Shown: positions 25,275-34,691 of the stretch, piece by piece
Layout: each line of letters opens with the position of its first letter
Position numbering within the stretch: the first letter of the stretch is position 1
Source of the DNA: Lachnospiraceae bacterium
GTDB lineage: Bacteria; Bacillota; Clostridia; Lachnospirales; Lachnospiraceae
Reading direction: 5' to 3'
Assembly: GCA_024685635.1 (NCBI GenBank)
Contig: JAIKVP010000127.1
Coordinates: 1 to 50,396 of the forward strand
Length of the DNA: 50,396 nucleotides
Made by a program: the position numbers and the translations under genes
The notes under the pieces: model-generated
Databases searched by the model: none
Seen by the model: only the letters and a program-made list of their open reading frames with translations
Told to the model about the DNA's origin: nothing

Positions 25275-27506
25275 CTATTTTAACATATACTTTTTTACCA
25301 TATCCATTAAAGCGTTTAACTTAACCGGTTTAGACATATAATCATCAAACCCCTCTTCAAGGTACTCTTCCATAGCACCTGTTATTGCATTAGCTGTTAG
25401 CATAATTACAGGGGTATCTTTGCTCTTAAAATCGCTAGTAGACCTCATTATCTTAAGAGCCTCTACTCCATCCATCTCAGGCATCATGTGATCCATAAAT
25501 ATCAGATCATATTTATTAACACTTGCTTTATCAATCGCGTCCTGTCCGCTAAGCGATGTGTCAACCGTAATATTAGTATCTCTTAAAAATCTTAGCATAA
25601 CCTTTAAATTCATCTCTACGTCGTCTACCACTAATACTCTTCCACTAATAGTTGAAACATCTGTTTTAGACAGCTCTTCTTTATCATCATTGTTAATATT
25701 ATTAGGATCAAACTCGCCAATAGGACTATTATCAACTATAGCTTGCGCAATACTTAATGTAAATGTTGAGCCAACTCCAAATTCACTTTCAACAGTTATA
25801 TCGCCTCCCATCAAGTTGGCAATTTGTTTTGAAATATAAAGTCCTAGACCTGTACCCTCTATCATCTTATTATTCTTCTCATTAACGCGCTTAAAGCTAT
25901 CAAATACTTTATCAATATTTTCTTCTCGGATTCCTATTCCAGTATCCTTAACAATAACTCTTAAAAAGCATTTATCAGACTTTATTTCTCCTTTGACAAT
26001 AAGAGTCACAGAGCCATCTTTAGTGTACTTTATTGCGTTAGTTAAGAGGTTAATCATTATCTGTCTAATTCTAGTATCATCTCCAAATAGTTTTGCTGGA
26101 ATACTAGGATCATTAATAATATTAAGCTCTATGTTCTTAGACTTAGCTCTTACATTTGTCAATCTATAACAATCGTTAATAAGATCCATAAAGCAATAAT
26201 TATCATTAACTATCGACAATTTACCAGATTCAACCTTTGAAAAATCCAAAATGTCATTAATTGTGTGCAAAAGAATCTTAGCAGAGTGATCTATATCTCT
26301 TGCGTATTCCTTAATACTATCCTCGCTGCTATCCTTTAAAATCATAGTATTCATACCAATTACAGCATTAATAGGAGTTCTGATTTCGTGAGACATACTC
26401 GCTAAAAAATCGCTCTTGGCTTTATTGGCAATCTGCGCCTCAAGAGATAACTCTTCTGCCTGCTTAATCTGCCACTCTAATTGCTCATTTGTATGACTTA
26501 ACTGGCTGATATACTTTTGTCTTTCCGTCTCATCATTTAACTCAACTAAATAACCAACATGATGATTAGTAAAATTCTGATTGATATTCTTAATACTCGC
26601 TCCAATTATTCTGTCATGAATTTCAATATATTCATTCTTAGTATCAGCATTTTTAATTCTATTTAGAATGTGTCCTAAGACATCACTTGGTCTCTTAATT
26701 TCTGCGTCTACAGTACAGTTTTCTAGCTCTGGAAATAATTTGATTGCGACAGAGTTACATGACATATACCTAAGTTTTTTGTCAAAGGCTATGTAACCAT
26801 ATTGCTCAGTTTTTTCGTATACTCTAGCAACATTAGCAGTCATATCATACATACTAGAACGATTGGTCAAAACTAAAGCAATAGTGATAAAATAAATATA
26901 CGCCGCAGGAACAAGCTCAACAGCTAATCCTAACATTCTCTCAAAGCTATAAGAAAATGTAGTCACTATCCAACTGCACATCAAGGCAATTATAGTCCTT
27001 TTTGAAACCTTGGATTTTTGGATGATTGAATAAACAATTACAACTAATGCTGCTAATGCGAGGGTATAAATATATATCGTATACAGATTATGCATCGGTC
27101 CGTATTCTTTAACTAAATAGCTTACGCCCTTATAGCTCTTTATATCAGCCCACTTATAGTAATACGAGTTATATCCCGTCATCATTACAAAATACATAGT
27201 AACTATTCCCCAACAAGCAGAAATAGCTTTTACAAAAGCGGGTAGCTTCACATGACATAACTCACTTATATTAATCAGCATAAAAAATGGCAAAAAGATA
27301 CCACCAGCATAGGTAATTTTGTTAGCAAGCAAAGCTTCACTAATATTATTAGATAAAGCGAGCGCCAAATAGCCAGCGTTGCAAACTGAAATAACTATAC
27401 TCATCAAAACACAAGCCATGCTAAACTTAGCTTTATTATACATTAAAATAATTATTATCATTTCAACGAATGACAATATAGCCGTAATAAGATAATAATA
27501 TATCAT
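25275..27506 (-). CDS. Hybrid sensor histidine kinase with 7TM input domain and receiver
   Basis: 743 residues. The N-terminal seven-helix membrane module (1-225) is of the 7TM histidine-kinase input type. A PAS-like region (about 235-345) with a short coiled coil comes next, then HisKA with SMSHEIRTPIN (His373) and a HATPase domain with N-box NAIKYT, DTGIGI and GTGLGLYISK. The receiver domain has phospho-acceptor Asp672 in FMDHMMPEMDG and the conserved Lys in MSKPVKL. It has no output domain and no response regulator gene beside it, so it likely signals through phosphotransfer to a partner elsewhere. The promoter is at 27564-27592. The signal is unknown. Confidence 0.95.
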   Translation of the reverse strand: MIYYYLITAILSFVEMIIIILMYNKAKFSMACVLMSIVISVCNAGYLALALSNNISEALLANKITYAGGIFLPFFMLINISELCHVKLPAFVKAISACWGIVTMYFVMMTGYNSYYYKWADIKSYKGVSYLVKEYGPMHNLYTIYIYTLALAALVVIVYSIIQKSKVSKRTIIALMCSWIVTTFSYSFERMLGLAVELVPAAYIYFITIALVLTNRSSMYDMTANVARVYEKTEQYGYIAFDKKLRYMSCNSVAIKLFPELENCTVDAEIKRPSDVLGHILNRIKNADTKNEYIEIHDRIIGASIKNINQNFTNHHVGYLVELNDETERQKYISQLSHTNEQLEWQIKQAEELSLEAQIANKAKSDFLASMSHEIRTPINAVIGMNTMILKDSSEDSIKEYARDIDHSAKILLHTINDILDFSKVESGKLSIVNDNYCFMDLINDCYRLTNVRAKSKNIELNIINDPSIPAKLFGDDTRIRQIMINLLTNAIKYTKDGSVTLIVKGEIKSDKCFLRVIVKDTGIGIREENIDKVFDSFKRVNEKNNKMIEGTGLGLYISKQIANLMGGDITVESEFGVGSTFTLSIAQAIVDNSPIGEFDPNNINNDDKEELSKTDVSTISGRVLVVDDVEMNLKVMLRFLRDTNITVDTSLSGQDAIDKASVNKYDLIFMDHMMPEMDGVEALKIMRSTSDFKSKDTPVIMLTANAITGAMEEYLEEGFDDYMSKPVKLNALMDMVKKYMLK

Positions 27507-27563
27507 AGAATAACCTTTCCATATCCATAATCCAAGATCAAATTAAATGCTTCTATAGATTAA

Positions 27564-27592
27564 ATTTTATGAAATATTATATTTAATGTCAA
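27564..27592 (-). promoter_or_regulatory. Promoter of the hybrid histidine kinase gene
   Basis: Minus strand TTGACA (27587-27592, consensus), 17 bases, TAAAAT (27564-27569). Confidence 0.75.
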
Positions 27593-27648
27593 GATAATCA
27601 AATCTAGTCTTCTAAATATTCATATACATATACAAAAGTTAACACACT

Positions 27649-27677
27649 TGCTAAACTCAAAATGTTAGACTATAATA
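27649..27677 (+). promoter_or_regulatory. Promoter of pfp
   Basis: TTGCTA (27649-27654), 17 bases, TATAAT (27672-27677), about 40 bases before the ATG. Confidence 0.78.
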
Positions 27678-27717
27678 GTTACTACTTACTATATGGCTTA
27701 ATTACTAGGAGGATATC

Positions 27718-28944
27718 ATGAGTAATTGTCTTGTTGCACAATCAGGCGGTCCAACCGCTGCTATAAACGCGAGTCTTGCCGGCGTAATAGACGCCGTAAT
27801 AAGAAGTAATCGCTACAATACTATCTACGGTTCAATCAATGGTATACAAGGAGTCTTACAGCATAAGATTATCTCGCTTAATTCAACATTTGAAAATGAT
27901 GCTGATGCGATTCACACACTTATGACATCACCTGCTATGTATCTTGGTTCGTGTAGATATAAGCTTCCTAGCTATACTGAGAATCCTACTCAGTATGAGT
28001 TTATATTCGAAACCTTTAGGCAGATGGACATAAGAGCATTCTTCTACATAGGTGGTAATGATTCTATGGATACAGTCGCTAAACTAAGCGAGTATGCTAA
28101 ATCTATCAACTACGACATTATGGTCGTTGGAATTCCTAAAACAATCGACAATGATTTAGTAGAAACTGATCACACTCCTGGATTTGGTTCTGCTGCTAAG
28201 TTTGTAGCTACATCTTTATTAGAGATAGCTCACGATACATATATCTACGATATCGAGAGCGTAACCATAGTAGAAATAATGGGACGTGATGCTGGTTGGT
28301 TAACCGCTTCATCTGCATTAGCAAGAAATGACTATAATCACGCCCCACATTTGATATATCTACCAGAGAGACCTTTCTCAACCTTTGACTTTATCGATGA
28401 CCTTAATAAACTGCTTAAAAGCAAGAAAAATGTTATCGTGGCAGTGTCAGAAGGCATTAAGGATGCCGACGGCAACTATATTGCTGCAACTAATGCTGTA
28501 GCGGATAAGTTTGGCCACGCTCAGTTAAGTGGTACAGGCAAGGCACTTGAACAATTAGTTAAATCAACCATAGGTTGTAAGGTGCGATCTATAGAACTAA
28601 ATGTTTTACAAAGAAGTGCAATGCATATCTCATCACTTACTGATATAACAGAGGCATTTAAGCTCGGCCAGGAAGCTGTTGCATCAGCCGAGATGGGACT
28701 CACTGGTATCATGCTAACTCTAAACAGAGAGCACTCAACTAATTATAACTGCTCAATAGGCAACGTCCCTGTTAGCGAGGTCGCTAACCAGGCTAAATCC
28801 GTCCCTAGAGAATGGATTAACCCAGAAGGCAACGACGTCACAGAAGATATGATTAACTATCTTCGCCCACTAATCTTAGGCGAACCTAAAATCAGATTCA
28901 AAAATGGTATACCTGATTATCTCTCTATCAAGCATTTGATATAA
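27718..28944 (+). CDS. pfp: Pyrophosphate-dependent 6-phosphofructokinase
   Basis: Phosphorylates fructose 6-phosphate, reversibly when PPi is the donor, in glycolysis. 408 residues, longer than the ~320-residue ATP enzymes. GGNDS (112-116) has Asp where ATP enzymes have Gly, and PKTIDND (140-146) has Lys before TIDND where ATP enzymes have Gly. These two positions define the PPi-using type. DHTPGFGSA, MGRDAGWLT and an NVLQRSAM segment complete the active site. AGGAGG lies upstream of the ATG. Single gene with its own promoter. It converges on the Ig-like gene with only 16 bases between stops and no clear terminator. Confidence 0.95.
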   Translation: MSNCLVAQSGGPTAAINASLAGVIDAVIRSNRYNTIYGSINGIQGVLQHKIISLNSTFENDADAIHTLMTSPAMYLGSCRYKLPSYTENPTQYEFIFETFRQMDIRAFFYIGGNDSMDTVAKLSEYAKSINYDIMVVGIPKTIDNDLVETDHTPGFGSAAKFVATSLLEIAHDTYIYDIESVTIVEIMGRDAGWLTASSALARNDYNHAPHLIYLPERPFSTFDFIDDLNKLLKSKKNVIVAVSEGIKDADGNYIAATNAVADKFGHAQLSGTGKALEQLVKSTIGCKVRSIELNVLQRSAMHISSLTDITEAFKLGQEAVASAEMGLTGIMLTLNREHSTNYNCSIGNVPVSEVANQAKSVPREWINPEGNDVTEDMINYLRPLILGEPKIRFKNGIPDYLSIKHLI

Positions 28945-28960
28945 ATTAATAGATAATGTT

Positions 28961-31558
28961 TTAAGAAGCTGTAACAGTTATAGTCTTAGTAACCTTCCTA
29001 TTACCATACTCAGGAAATGTTGCTGTGATTGTAGTTGTTCCAGCTTTTTTTCCTGTTACTTTACCAGCTTGACTAATTGTTGCCACAGCCGAATTAGATG
29101 ATGACCAGCTAACTACGTTTTTAGTTGTAGATAAAGTTATAGACTTGCCCTTAGCTACTTTACTATCTCCTATGATCTCTAAAGGCTTTCTCACTACAAC
29201 TGTCTTAGTCACTGTAGTATTTGATACAGTGTCCTTAGCTGTAATTGTAAGATTCCCAATTCTATTAGCTGTAAATGTATAACTTAATACTCCAGCAGAT
29301 GATGAGCCCTCAAAATATCCATCATCCCCATCTACTGTCCAGAAAAATTGTGCAGGGGCATTAGATGTAAGTTTTATCTTATCTCCTTTAGCAACATTTC
29401 CACCAGCAGTATTTAGATATGTCATTGCAAACTTAACTGCATCAAGATTAATCTCTAAAGCTTCTGAAGTAGACTCTCTAGTAATTACAACACTAACACT
29501 TCCTACTGCTGTAGGAGTAATTGTTATGACATTTTCATTTATGCTAACATCTGCCAATCCAGACTTTACATACCAAGTCATTGCAGATTTATTAGCTATA
29601 ATTTCAGCTGGATGATTTACCACACAAGACTTAGAGTAGTTTTCAAAGCTAAGCGCTTCTTCAATAACTATATCCATATTACAAGAAAGATTGCCATAGT
29701 AGACATTAATAGAGTGATTACCAACATCTAAATCAGATACATCATCAGTTGTCCAGCCAGCAACACTAGTCTCGCTTCCATCTTCATAGCACGCTGTTAA
29801 ACTCATTCCAATCTCATTTAGTGAAGAACCCTTAATAGTGGGCACTGAAGGACTTTTAGCCTTAATTGATACCATCTTTAAACTATCAATAACCAGTGGA
29901 AACACAGTGCTAAACTCTCCATAGCTTACTGTTACATTTCTTGTTCCTAGAGTTTCATCTGTAGCATCATAATCCGTTGTAAAGCCTGTTACTAATTGTT
30001 CAGTTCCATCATTTTTTGTTTCATACACCTCAATTAATGATAAATCCAGCGGCTCTTTTTGCTGAAGATTAGTAATATATTTCCCCATACGAATTCCAGT
30101 TACGCATATTTCTTTAACTTCAATTTCGTAATCACAGCTTAATATAATTCCATCTTCTTCGTATTCAAACTTAACAGTCTTAGTTCCTGCAGTATTAGAA
30201 GGCAAATAATTACTAGTTACATTCTTTACAATTTTGCTTTCTGAATTGTCATAACTCACCTTAAAAATAAAATCATCCAAGCTTAAATTCTTACCAGTAT
30301 AAATGCAATCTGCAGCCTTCTCCACTTCAAGTTTAACCGGCTTTGTTGCCTTCTCTTTTGCCGAGAGCATAGTCTGATATTCTACTCCATCAACAGTATA
30401 ATACACCACTGTATATGAATTCTCTCCCTCTGAATAAGACTCACCAAGTCGCATATTAGACGGACTAATATAAGCCTTACTACCATCCTGATATGTTATT
30501 TCAAGTTTAATCTTAGAGAGATCAAAGCCTTCTCCTTCGTATACACATTTTTCACTGTAGCTTGTAGATACATTAGTTATCTCCTTAGTAGTAGAAGAAT
30601 TAGATGCGTTAGATGATGAATTATTATCGCCATTAGAACCCTTATCACTACTAGTGTTAGAATTCGTATTATTGTTACTATCAGTATTATTACTAGTCGC
30701 AGATTCTGTTGTAGCTACATTAATATCAAGTTCGTCATTATAATTATTGTTGCTATTACTCACTTCAGTCGTCGCCTGAATATTAGTTGGAACTAATAGC
30801 TTAACAGAGCATGTTCCATATGTTACCTGATATTCTCCAGAACTAGCCTTTGACTCAGACAGGTTATAATTATCCACTTCTTTTCTAATCCCACTCTTAT
30901 ATATCGCGTATACTTTAAGTTTGCTCTTATCTAAAGACGAAGTGGTTAAATCTGAGCCCTGATATACGGTTTCAATCTTTTTAAGCGCATCTGGAAGTAT
31001 AGTCACCTTTTTAGTAACTTTAGCTTTCTTACCTAGTTTAGCTATAAGAGTTACCTTACCTTCTGACAAAGGCGACAACACCCCATTTGCACTAAGCTTA
31101 GCAAGACTAGTTGCTTTAAGCTTCCATTTAACCCCGGTCGCATTGGACTCGTACTGATACGAACCTCCTGCATAGACGGTCTTTTTTCCGGACATAGAAA
31201 GCTTCTTTACCTTGAAAATGGACACCTTATCAATAGTAGTTTTCTTGTTTTTAGTCTTGTAACGAATAATACTAACCGTCCCAGTTTTCTTACCAGTAAC
31301 GACACCGTTCTTAGATACGGATGCAACCTTAGGCTTACTCGATCTGTATGTATAAACTATTTTTTTCTTGGACTTGGCTATCATTGACCTGTTACTTGCA
31401 CCTACAATCAAAACCTGTTTAGATGCAGCATCTACATTGATTCTATTATAGCTAGCATAAGAAAATGTAGAAAAAGCGACTGCAAATGCAAGTAATAAGC
31501 ATAAAGCTCTCCTTATAAAAAATAGTTTCTTTCTAGTTTTAGCAATTAGGCTATTCAT
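28961..31558 (-). CDS. Secreted multi-domain bacterial Ig-like (Big_2) surface protein
   Basis: 865 residues from the chosen start. I start at ATG 31558 because AAGGAGG lies nine bases upstream. Upstream in-frame starts overlap the preceding gene further and lack such a site. Arg/Lys-rich N-terminus and a hydrophobic signal segment (about 15-35). A first Ig-like domain follows (VVTGKKTGTVSI motif), a second, then an Asn/Ser/Thr linker (about 275-330), three or four Ig-like repeats with YEGEGFDL, YTGKNLSL and similar starts, and C-terminal Big_2 units ending KVTGKKAGTTTITATF. There is no LPXTG motif or C-terminal TM. Its ATG overlaps the stop of the upstream gene by eight bases, which points to translational coupling. 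Role likely surface or matrix, not assigned. Confidence 0.85.
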   Translation of the reverse strand: MNSLIAKTRKKLFFIRRALCLLLAFAVAFSTFSYASYNRINVDAASKQVLIVGASNRSMIAKSKKKIVYTYRSSKPKVASVSKNGVVTGKKTGTVSIIRYKTKNKKTTIDKVSIFKVKKLSMSGKKTVYAGGSYQYESNATGVKWKLKATSLAKLSANGVLSPLSEGKVTLIAKLGKKAKVTKKVTILPDALKKIETVYQGSDLTTSSLDKSKLKVYAIYKSGIRKEVDNYNLSESKASSGEYQVTYGTCSVKLLVPTNIQATTEVSNSNNNYNDELDINVATTESATSNNTDSNNNTNSNTSSDKGSNGDNNSSSNASNSSTTKEITNVSTSYSEKCVYEGEGFDLSKIKLEITYQDGSKAYISPSNMRLGESYSEGENSYTVVYYTVDGVEYQTMLSAKEKATKPVKLEVEKAADCIYTGKNLSLDDFIFKVSYDNSESKIVKNVTSNYLPSNTAGTKTVKFEYEEDGIILSCDYEIEVKEICVTGIRMGKYITNLQQKEPLDLSLIEVYETKNDGTEQLVTGFTTDYDATDETLGTRNVTVSYGEFSTVFPLVIDSLKMVSIKAKSPSVPTIKGSSLNEIGMSLTACYEDGSETSVAGWTTDDVSDLDVGNHSINVYYGNLSCNMDIVIEEALSFENYSKSCVVNHPAEIIANKSAMTWYVKSGLADVSINENVITITPTAVGSVSVVITRESTSEALEINLDAVKFAMTYLNTAGGNVAKGDKIKLTSNAPAQFFWTVDGDDGYFEGSSSAGVLSYTFTANRIGNLTITAKDTVSNTTVTKTVVVRKPLEIIGDSKVAKGKSITLSTTKNVVSWSSSNSAVATISQAGKVTGKKAGTTTITATFPEYGNRKVTKTITVTAS

Positions 31559-32546
31559 TAACATTATCCTCCTTAACATCTGATTTTCTTCTCTCCTTAT
31601 AAAACAAAAGACTTCCAACTAACATAGCAAGACCAATAAGCTGATGATAACTGCTTTGCTGCTTAATCTCATCAGTTTTTTTAGGCGAATTGCCTATAAC
31701 TGCATTTGCATTAGCAGATGCTGTATTGCCTGCCTTATCTCTTGCCTCAAGTTCTAAATCGTATTCTCCTGCCTGAGAAGCTACAATTTTATCAACTTCT
31801 TTGCCATTAATCTTAAGTCTTGCCTCAAATGGACTGTAATCACTTATTACTTCTTTTTTTATTCTTTCAGAATCAATTTCTTTAACAATCAGTTCATTTA
31901 AGAGTTCTTCATTAAACACTGGTGCAGTCTTATCTATAACAAAGTTCTTGTTAAGATGCTTTATTACATTCATCCCTTTAAGTATCTGCACATCCAAAGA
32001 ATACTCACCCTCATCTTTAAGCTCATCGTTTCCCTTAAATCCATCCTTGCTGGCCTCCATCACAATATCGTGTCTTAATTCTTTACCTTCAAATGTCTTT
32101 AATTTAACGCTGGCTTCAACCTGATCCTCACTAGTTGCTCCATCTACATATATAGACAAATTGCAATCTTCATTGTAATATTCGTCATCTTCAACTCCTA
32201 TAACAACAATGTCTAATACTCTTACGGCAGCTTTATTATCTTTTTTAGTCTCTTTGACTTTAGCATCTTTAGATATTTCTTTATCTTGAGCTATATCATT
32301 TGAAATATTAGTTATTTCTGAGGAATAACACGGATTGTTGTTAGCATTTTTATAAGAGTAATTATAGTTACTATAATTATTTTCTTTAGACTTATGTCCT
32401 AGAACATTCTCAGGCTCGTAACCGTATAGCTGTTCATCAGTTAAGCCTTCAGCATTTGTATGAATCTTAAACGGACAAATGCTAAAGCAAACTGCAATAG
32501 AAAATGCTAACAAAAAAGCTGAGATTCTTGTCATTATTTTGTTCAT
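31551..32546 (-). CDS. Membrane-anchored secreted protein with Ig-like domains
   Basis: 331 residues. Signal peptide (1-32), Asn/Tyr-rich segment (about 40-90), then two beta-rich domains, the second with DKTAPVFNEELL and ARDKAGNTASANA, typical of Ig-like units that end in a TAPV/DKAGN pattern. The C-terminus has a single TM segment (about 299-316, LIGLAMLVGSLLFY) followed by KERRK, so it would stay in the membrane facing outward. Sortase motif absent. The ribosome binding site AAGGAAG is moderate. The next gene starts inside its stop, so the two products are probably made in step and may form an anchor plus an extracellular partner. Confidence 0.85.
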   Translation of the reverse strand: MNKIMTRISAFLLAFSIAVCFSICPFKIHTNAEGLTDEQLYGYEPENVLGHKSKENNYSNYNYSYKNANNNPCYSSEITNISNDIAQDKEISKDAKVKETKKDNKAAVRVLDIVVIGVEDDEYYNEDCNLSIYVDGATSEDQVEASVKLKTFEGKELRHDIVMEASKDGFKGNDELKDEGEYSLDVQILKGMNVIKHLNKNFVIDKTAPVFNEELLNELIVKEIDSERIKKEVISDYSPFEARLKINGKEVDKIVASQAGEYDLELEARDKAGNTASANANAVIGNSPKKTDEIKQQSSYHQLIGLAMLVGSLLFYKERRKSDVKEDNVNE

Positions 32547-32584
32547 ATAAACACTTCCTTAATACTAAGATTAAATGATAACAG

Positions 32585-32743
32585 TTACTCAATATATCTC
32601 TTTATTAACCAGTTATACACTATAAAAGCGATATTAACAGATGCAACCATCATCCATAAATTAAAGCAGTCAGAAACACAATAAACACAAGAAAAAATCA
32701 GTATGATTATTATTAGAAAAAAAGCATATAAAATGTTATTCAT
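32585..32743 (-). CDS. Possible 52-residue two-TM membrane peptide
   Basis: ATG at 32743, TAA at 32585. The product starts MNNILYAFFLIIIILIF and has two hydrophobic segments (about 5-22 and 29-46) around an acidic turn (VSDCFN), ending KRYIE. It lies 38 bases upstream of the membrane-anchored Ig-like gene on the same strand. The weak point is the absence of a good ribosome binding site. The two-TM pattern is more orderly than random AT-rich DNA usually gives, but it could be chance. Confidence 0.4.
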   Translation of the reverse strand: MNNILYAFFLIIIILIFSCVYCVSDCFNLWMMVASVNIAFIVYNWLIKRYIE

Positions 32744-32852
32744 TATGAAATTGTCTTATAAAAGCGTTGCTATTTGCTAGCAAAATTATCGTAGCACAAA
32801 TAGAATTAGCTGTCTAAAACTTAGTAGGCGTATTTTAACAACCAGATATACA

Positions 32853-32892
32853 TTCCTTCGTCCTCATTCGTCCCTATTCGTCTTCATTCGAC
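32853..32892. repeat. Short tandem ATTCGTC repeats
   Basis: Four near-copies of a ten-base unit (TTCGTCCTCA, TTCGTCCCTA, TTCGTCTTCA, TTCGAC) in an intergenic stretch with no gene. No role visible. Confidence 0.6.
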
Positions 32893-32910
32893 TTTTGCAT
32901 TTATTTACGT

Positions 32911-32940
32911 AAAAAAGCCTGGCAGTTATAAAACCGCCAG
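32911..32940 (-). terminator. Second terminator downstream of thrC
   Basis: Minus-strand RNA stem of nine pairs including one G-U (32919-32927 / 32932-32940), followed by TTTTTT (32911-32916). Near-copy of the terminator at 32974-33001. Confidence 0.75.
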
Positions 32941-32973
32941 ACCCGAATGAATCTATTGATATCCTCTATAAAT

Positions 32974-33001
32974 AAAAAACCGGCAGTTATATAACTGCCA
33001 G
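32974..33001 (-). terminator. First terminator downstream of thrC
   Basis: Self-complementary GGCAGTTATATAACTGCC (32982-32999) extended by one G-U and one G-C pair, followed on the minus strand by TTTTTTATTTA (ending near 32970). It sits 24 bases past the thrC stop. Confidence 0.85.
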
Positions 33002-33024
33002 TTTTATATAAATCTGTTATATAA

Positions 33025-34506
33025 TTAGATATCTAAAATCTTCTTAACCTGCTTACACATATCTTCAGATTCTACCACAACATCATGAAGAACTGGAGCA
33101 GTTCTAATATCTTCAATCGCCTCAGGAACCTTGACATTAGATAGACGATTAAGCTCATCTACAAGTTCAAAATCTCCCTTGCTGTCATAAGAACTATCAA
33201 TAGCGTTCATAACGCTTCTAGTAAACTTATAAGGACTTGCAGTCGAAGCAATAACAGCAGGAGTAGTATCGTTAGTATCCTTAACATACTGCTCATAAAC
33301 ATGTGCTGCAACAGCTGTATGAGTATCAATGATATAATTATCATTTTCATAAATCTTAGCGATGATCTTAGCTGTATCCTCTTCAGATGCATATCCGCCA
33401 TAGAAATCCGCAAGTTCTTTCTTCATTGCATCAGTAATCTCATACTTACCTGTCTCATTAAGTGACTTCATAAGTTCAAGATTCTTAGCAGCATCAGCAC
33501 CTGCTATCTTATATATAAGTCTCTCTAAATTGCTTGAAATGAGGATATCCATTGAAGGTGAACTTGTCAATACAAATTCTCTGTTCTTATCATAAATACC
33601 AGTTGAGAAGAAATCATAAAGAACCTTGTTCTCATTAGAAGCACAGATAAACTTGTTAATTGGAAGTCCCATCCCCTTAGCATAATATGATGCTAAAATG
33701 TTACCGAAGTTACCTGTTGGAACTACAACATTTATCTTGTCTCCAACCTTGATTGTTCCCTCTTTAACAAGTCCTAAATATGAATAAACATAGTAAACAA
33801 TCTGTGGAACCAAACGGCCAATATTGATTGAATTAGCAGATGAAAACTGGTATCCCTTGCTATTCATCTCAGATGCCAGCTCTTTGTCATTAAACATATT
33901 CTTAACGCCAGTCTGAGCATCATCAAAGTTACCTGTGATTCCAACTACATAGGTGTTATCTCCTCGCTGTGTCACCATTTGCTTCTCTTGAATTGGGCTG
34001 ACACCAGACTTAGGATAAAATACAATAATGCTTGTTCCAGGAACATCAGCAAAACCTGCAAGTGCTGCCTTACCTGTGTCTCCGGATGTAGCTGTAAGTA
34101 TAACTATCTCATTAGTTACATTATTCTTCTTAGCAGAAGTTGTCAAAAGATATGGAAGAATTGACAATGCCATATCCTTAAATGCAATAGTCTTGCCGTG
34201 GAAAAGCTCTAGAAAATGCGCGCCATCAGCGGCCTTTAACGGAGCGATTACTGGCGTATCAAACTTAGAATCATAAGCGCTATTAATGCAGTGCTTAAGC
34301 TCAGTTTCAGTAAAATCTGTCAAGAATTCCTTCATAACAGCATAAGCAACCTCCTGATATGACATATTAACCATATCATCTAAAGATGTGCTAAGCTTAG
34401 GAATACTCTCTGGAACATAAAGCCCACCATCAGATGCTAAACCTCTTAATATAGCCTCAGATGCTGAAACTAGTTCATTATCATTTCTTGTACTCTTGTA
34501 ATTCAT
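33025..34506 (-). CDS. thrC: Threonine synthase
   Basis: PLP enzyme converting O-phosphohomoserine to threonine. 493 residues, the long class that includes the E. coli and yeast enzymes. The N-terminal MNYKSTRND is typical. Lys110 in HGKTIAFKDMAL binds PLP, and TSGDTGKAALAGF holds the phosphate loop. VVPTGNFGNILASYYAKGMGLP is the second cofactor segment. Single gene with its own promoter and two terminators. A small AGGCA/TGCCT hairpin lies in the leader, but no threonine-rich leader peptide or riboswitch is seen. Confidence 0.97.
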   Translation of the reverse strand: MNYKSTRNDNELVSASEAILRGLASDGGLYVPESIPKLSTSLDDMVNMSYQEVAYAVMKEFLTDFTETELKHCINSAYDSKFDTPVIAPLKAADGAHFLELFHGKTIAFKDMALSILPYLLTTSAKKNNVTNEIVILTATSGDTGKAALAGFADVPGTSIIVFYPKSGVSPIQEKQMVTQRGDNTYVVGITGNFDDAQTGVKNMFNDKELASEMNSKGYQFSSANSINIGRLVPQIVYYVYSYLGLVKEGTIKVGDKINVVVPTGNFGNILASYYAKGMGLPINKFICASNENKVLYDFFSTGIYDKNREFVLTSSPSMDILISSNLERLIYKIAGADAAKNLELMKSLNETGKYEITDAMKKELADFYGGYASEEDTAKIIAKIYENDNYIIDTHTAVAAHVYEQYVKDTNDTTPAVIASTASPYKFTRSVMNAIDSSYDSKGDFELVDELNRLSNVKVPEAIEDIRTAPVLHDVVVESEDMCKQVKKILDI

Positions 34507-34557
34507 CTTAAAACTTCCTTTACAGATATATTAAGGCAAATGCCTCTTGACTGCAAA

Positions 34558-34586
34558 AGTGTAACACAAATTAATAAATAATTCAA
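34558..34586 (-). promoter_or_regulatory. Promoter of thrC
   Basis: Minus strand TTGAAT (34581-34586), 17 bases, TACACT (34558-34563), about 52 bases before the thrC ATG. Confidence 0.65.
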
Positions 34587-34691
34587 TTGCAATATAGATA
34601 AATGCTATTCATTTATGGAAAAAAATCCTCTAATATGTTATTCTATTATTGTTGTTACTGTTATAGTTTTTATTGATAAAGGGGTATAGGT

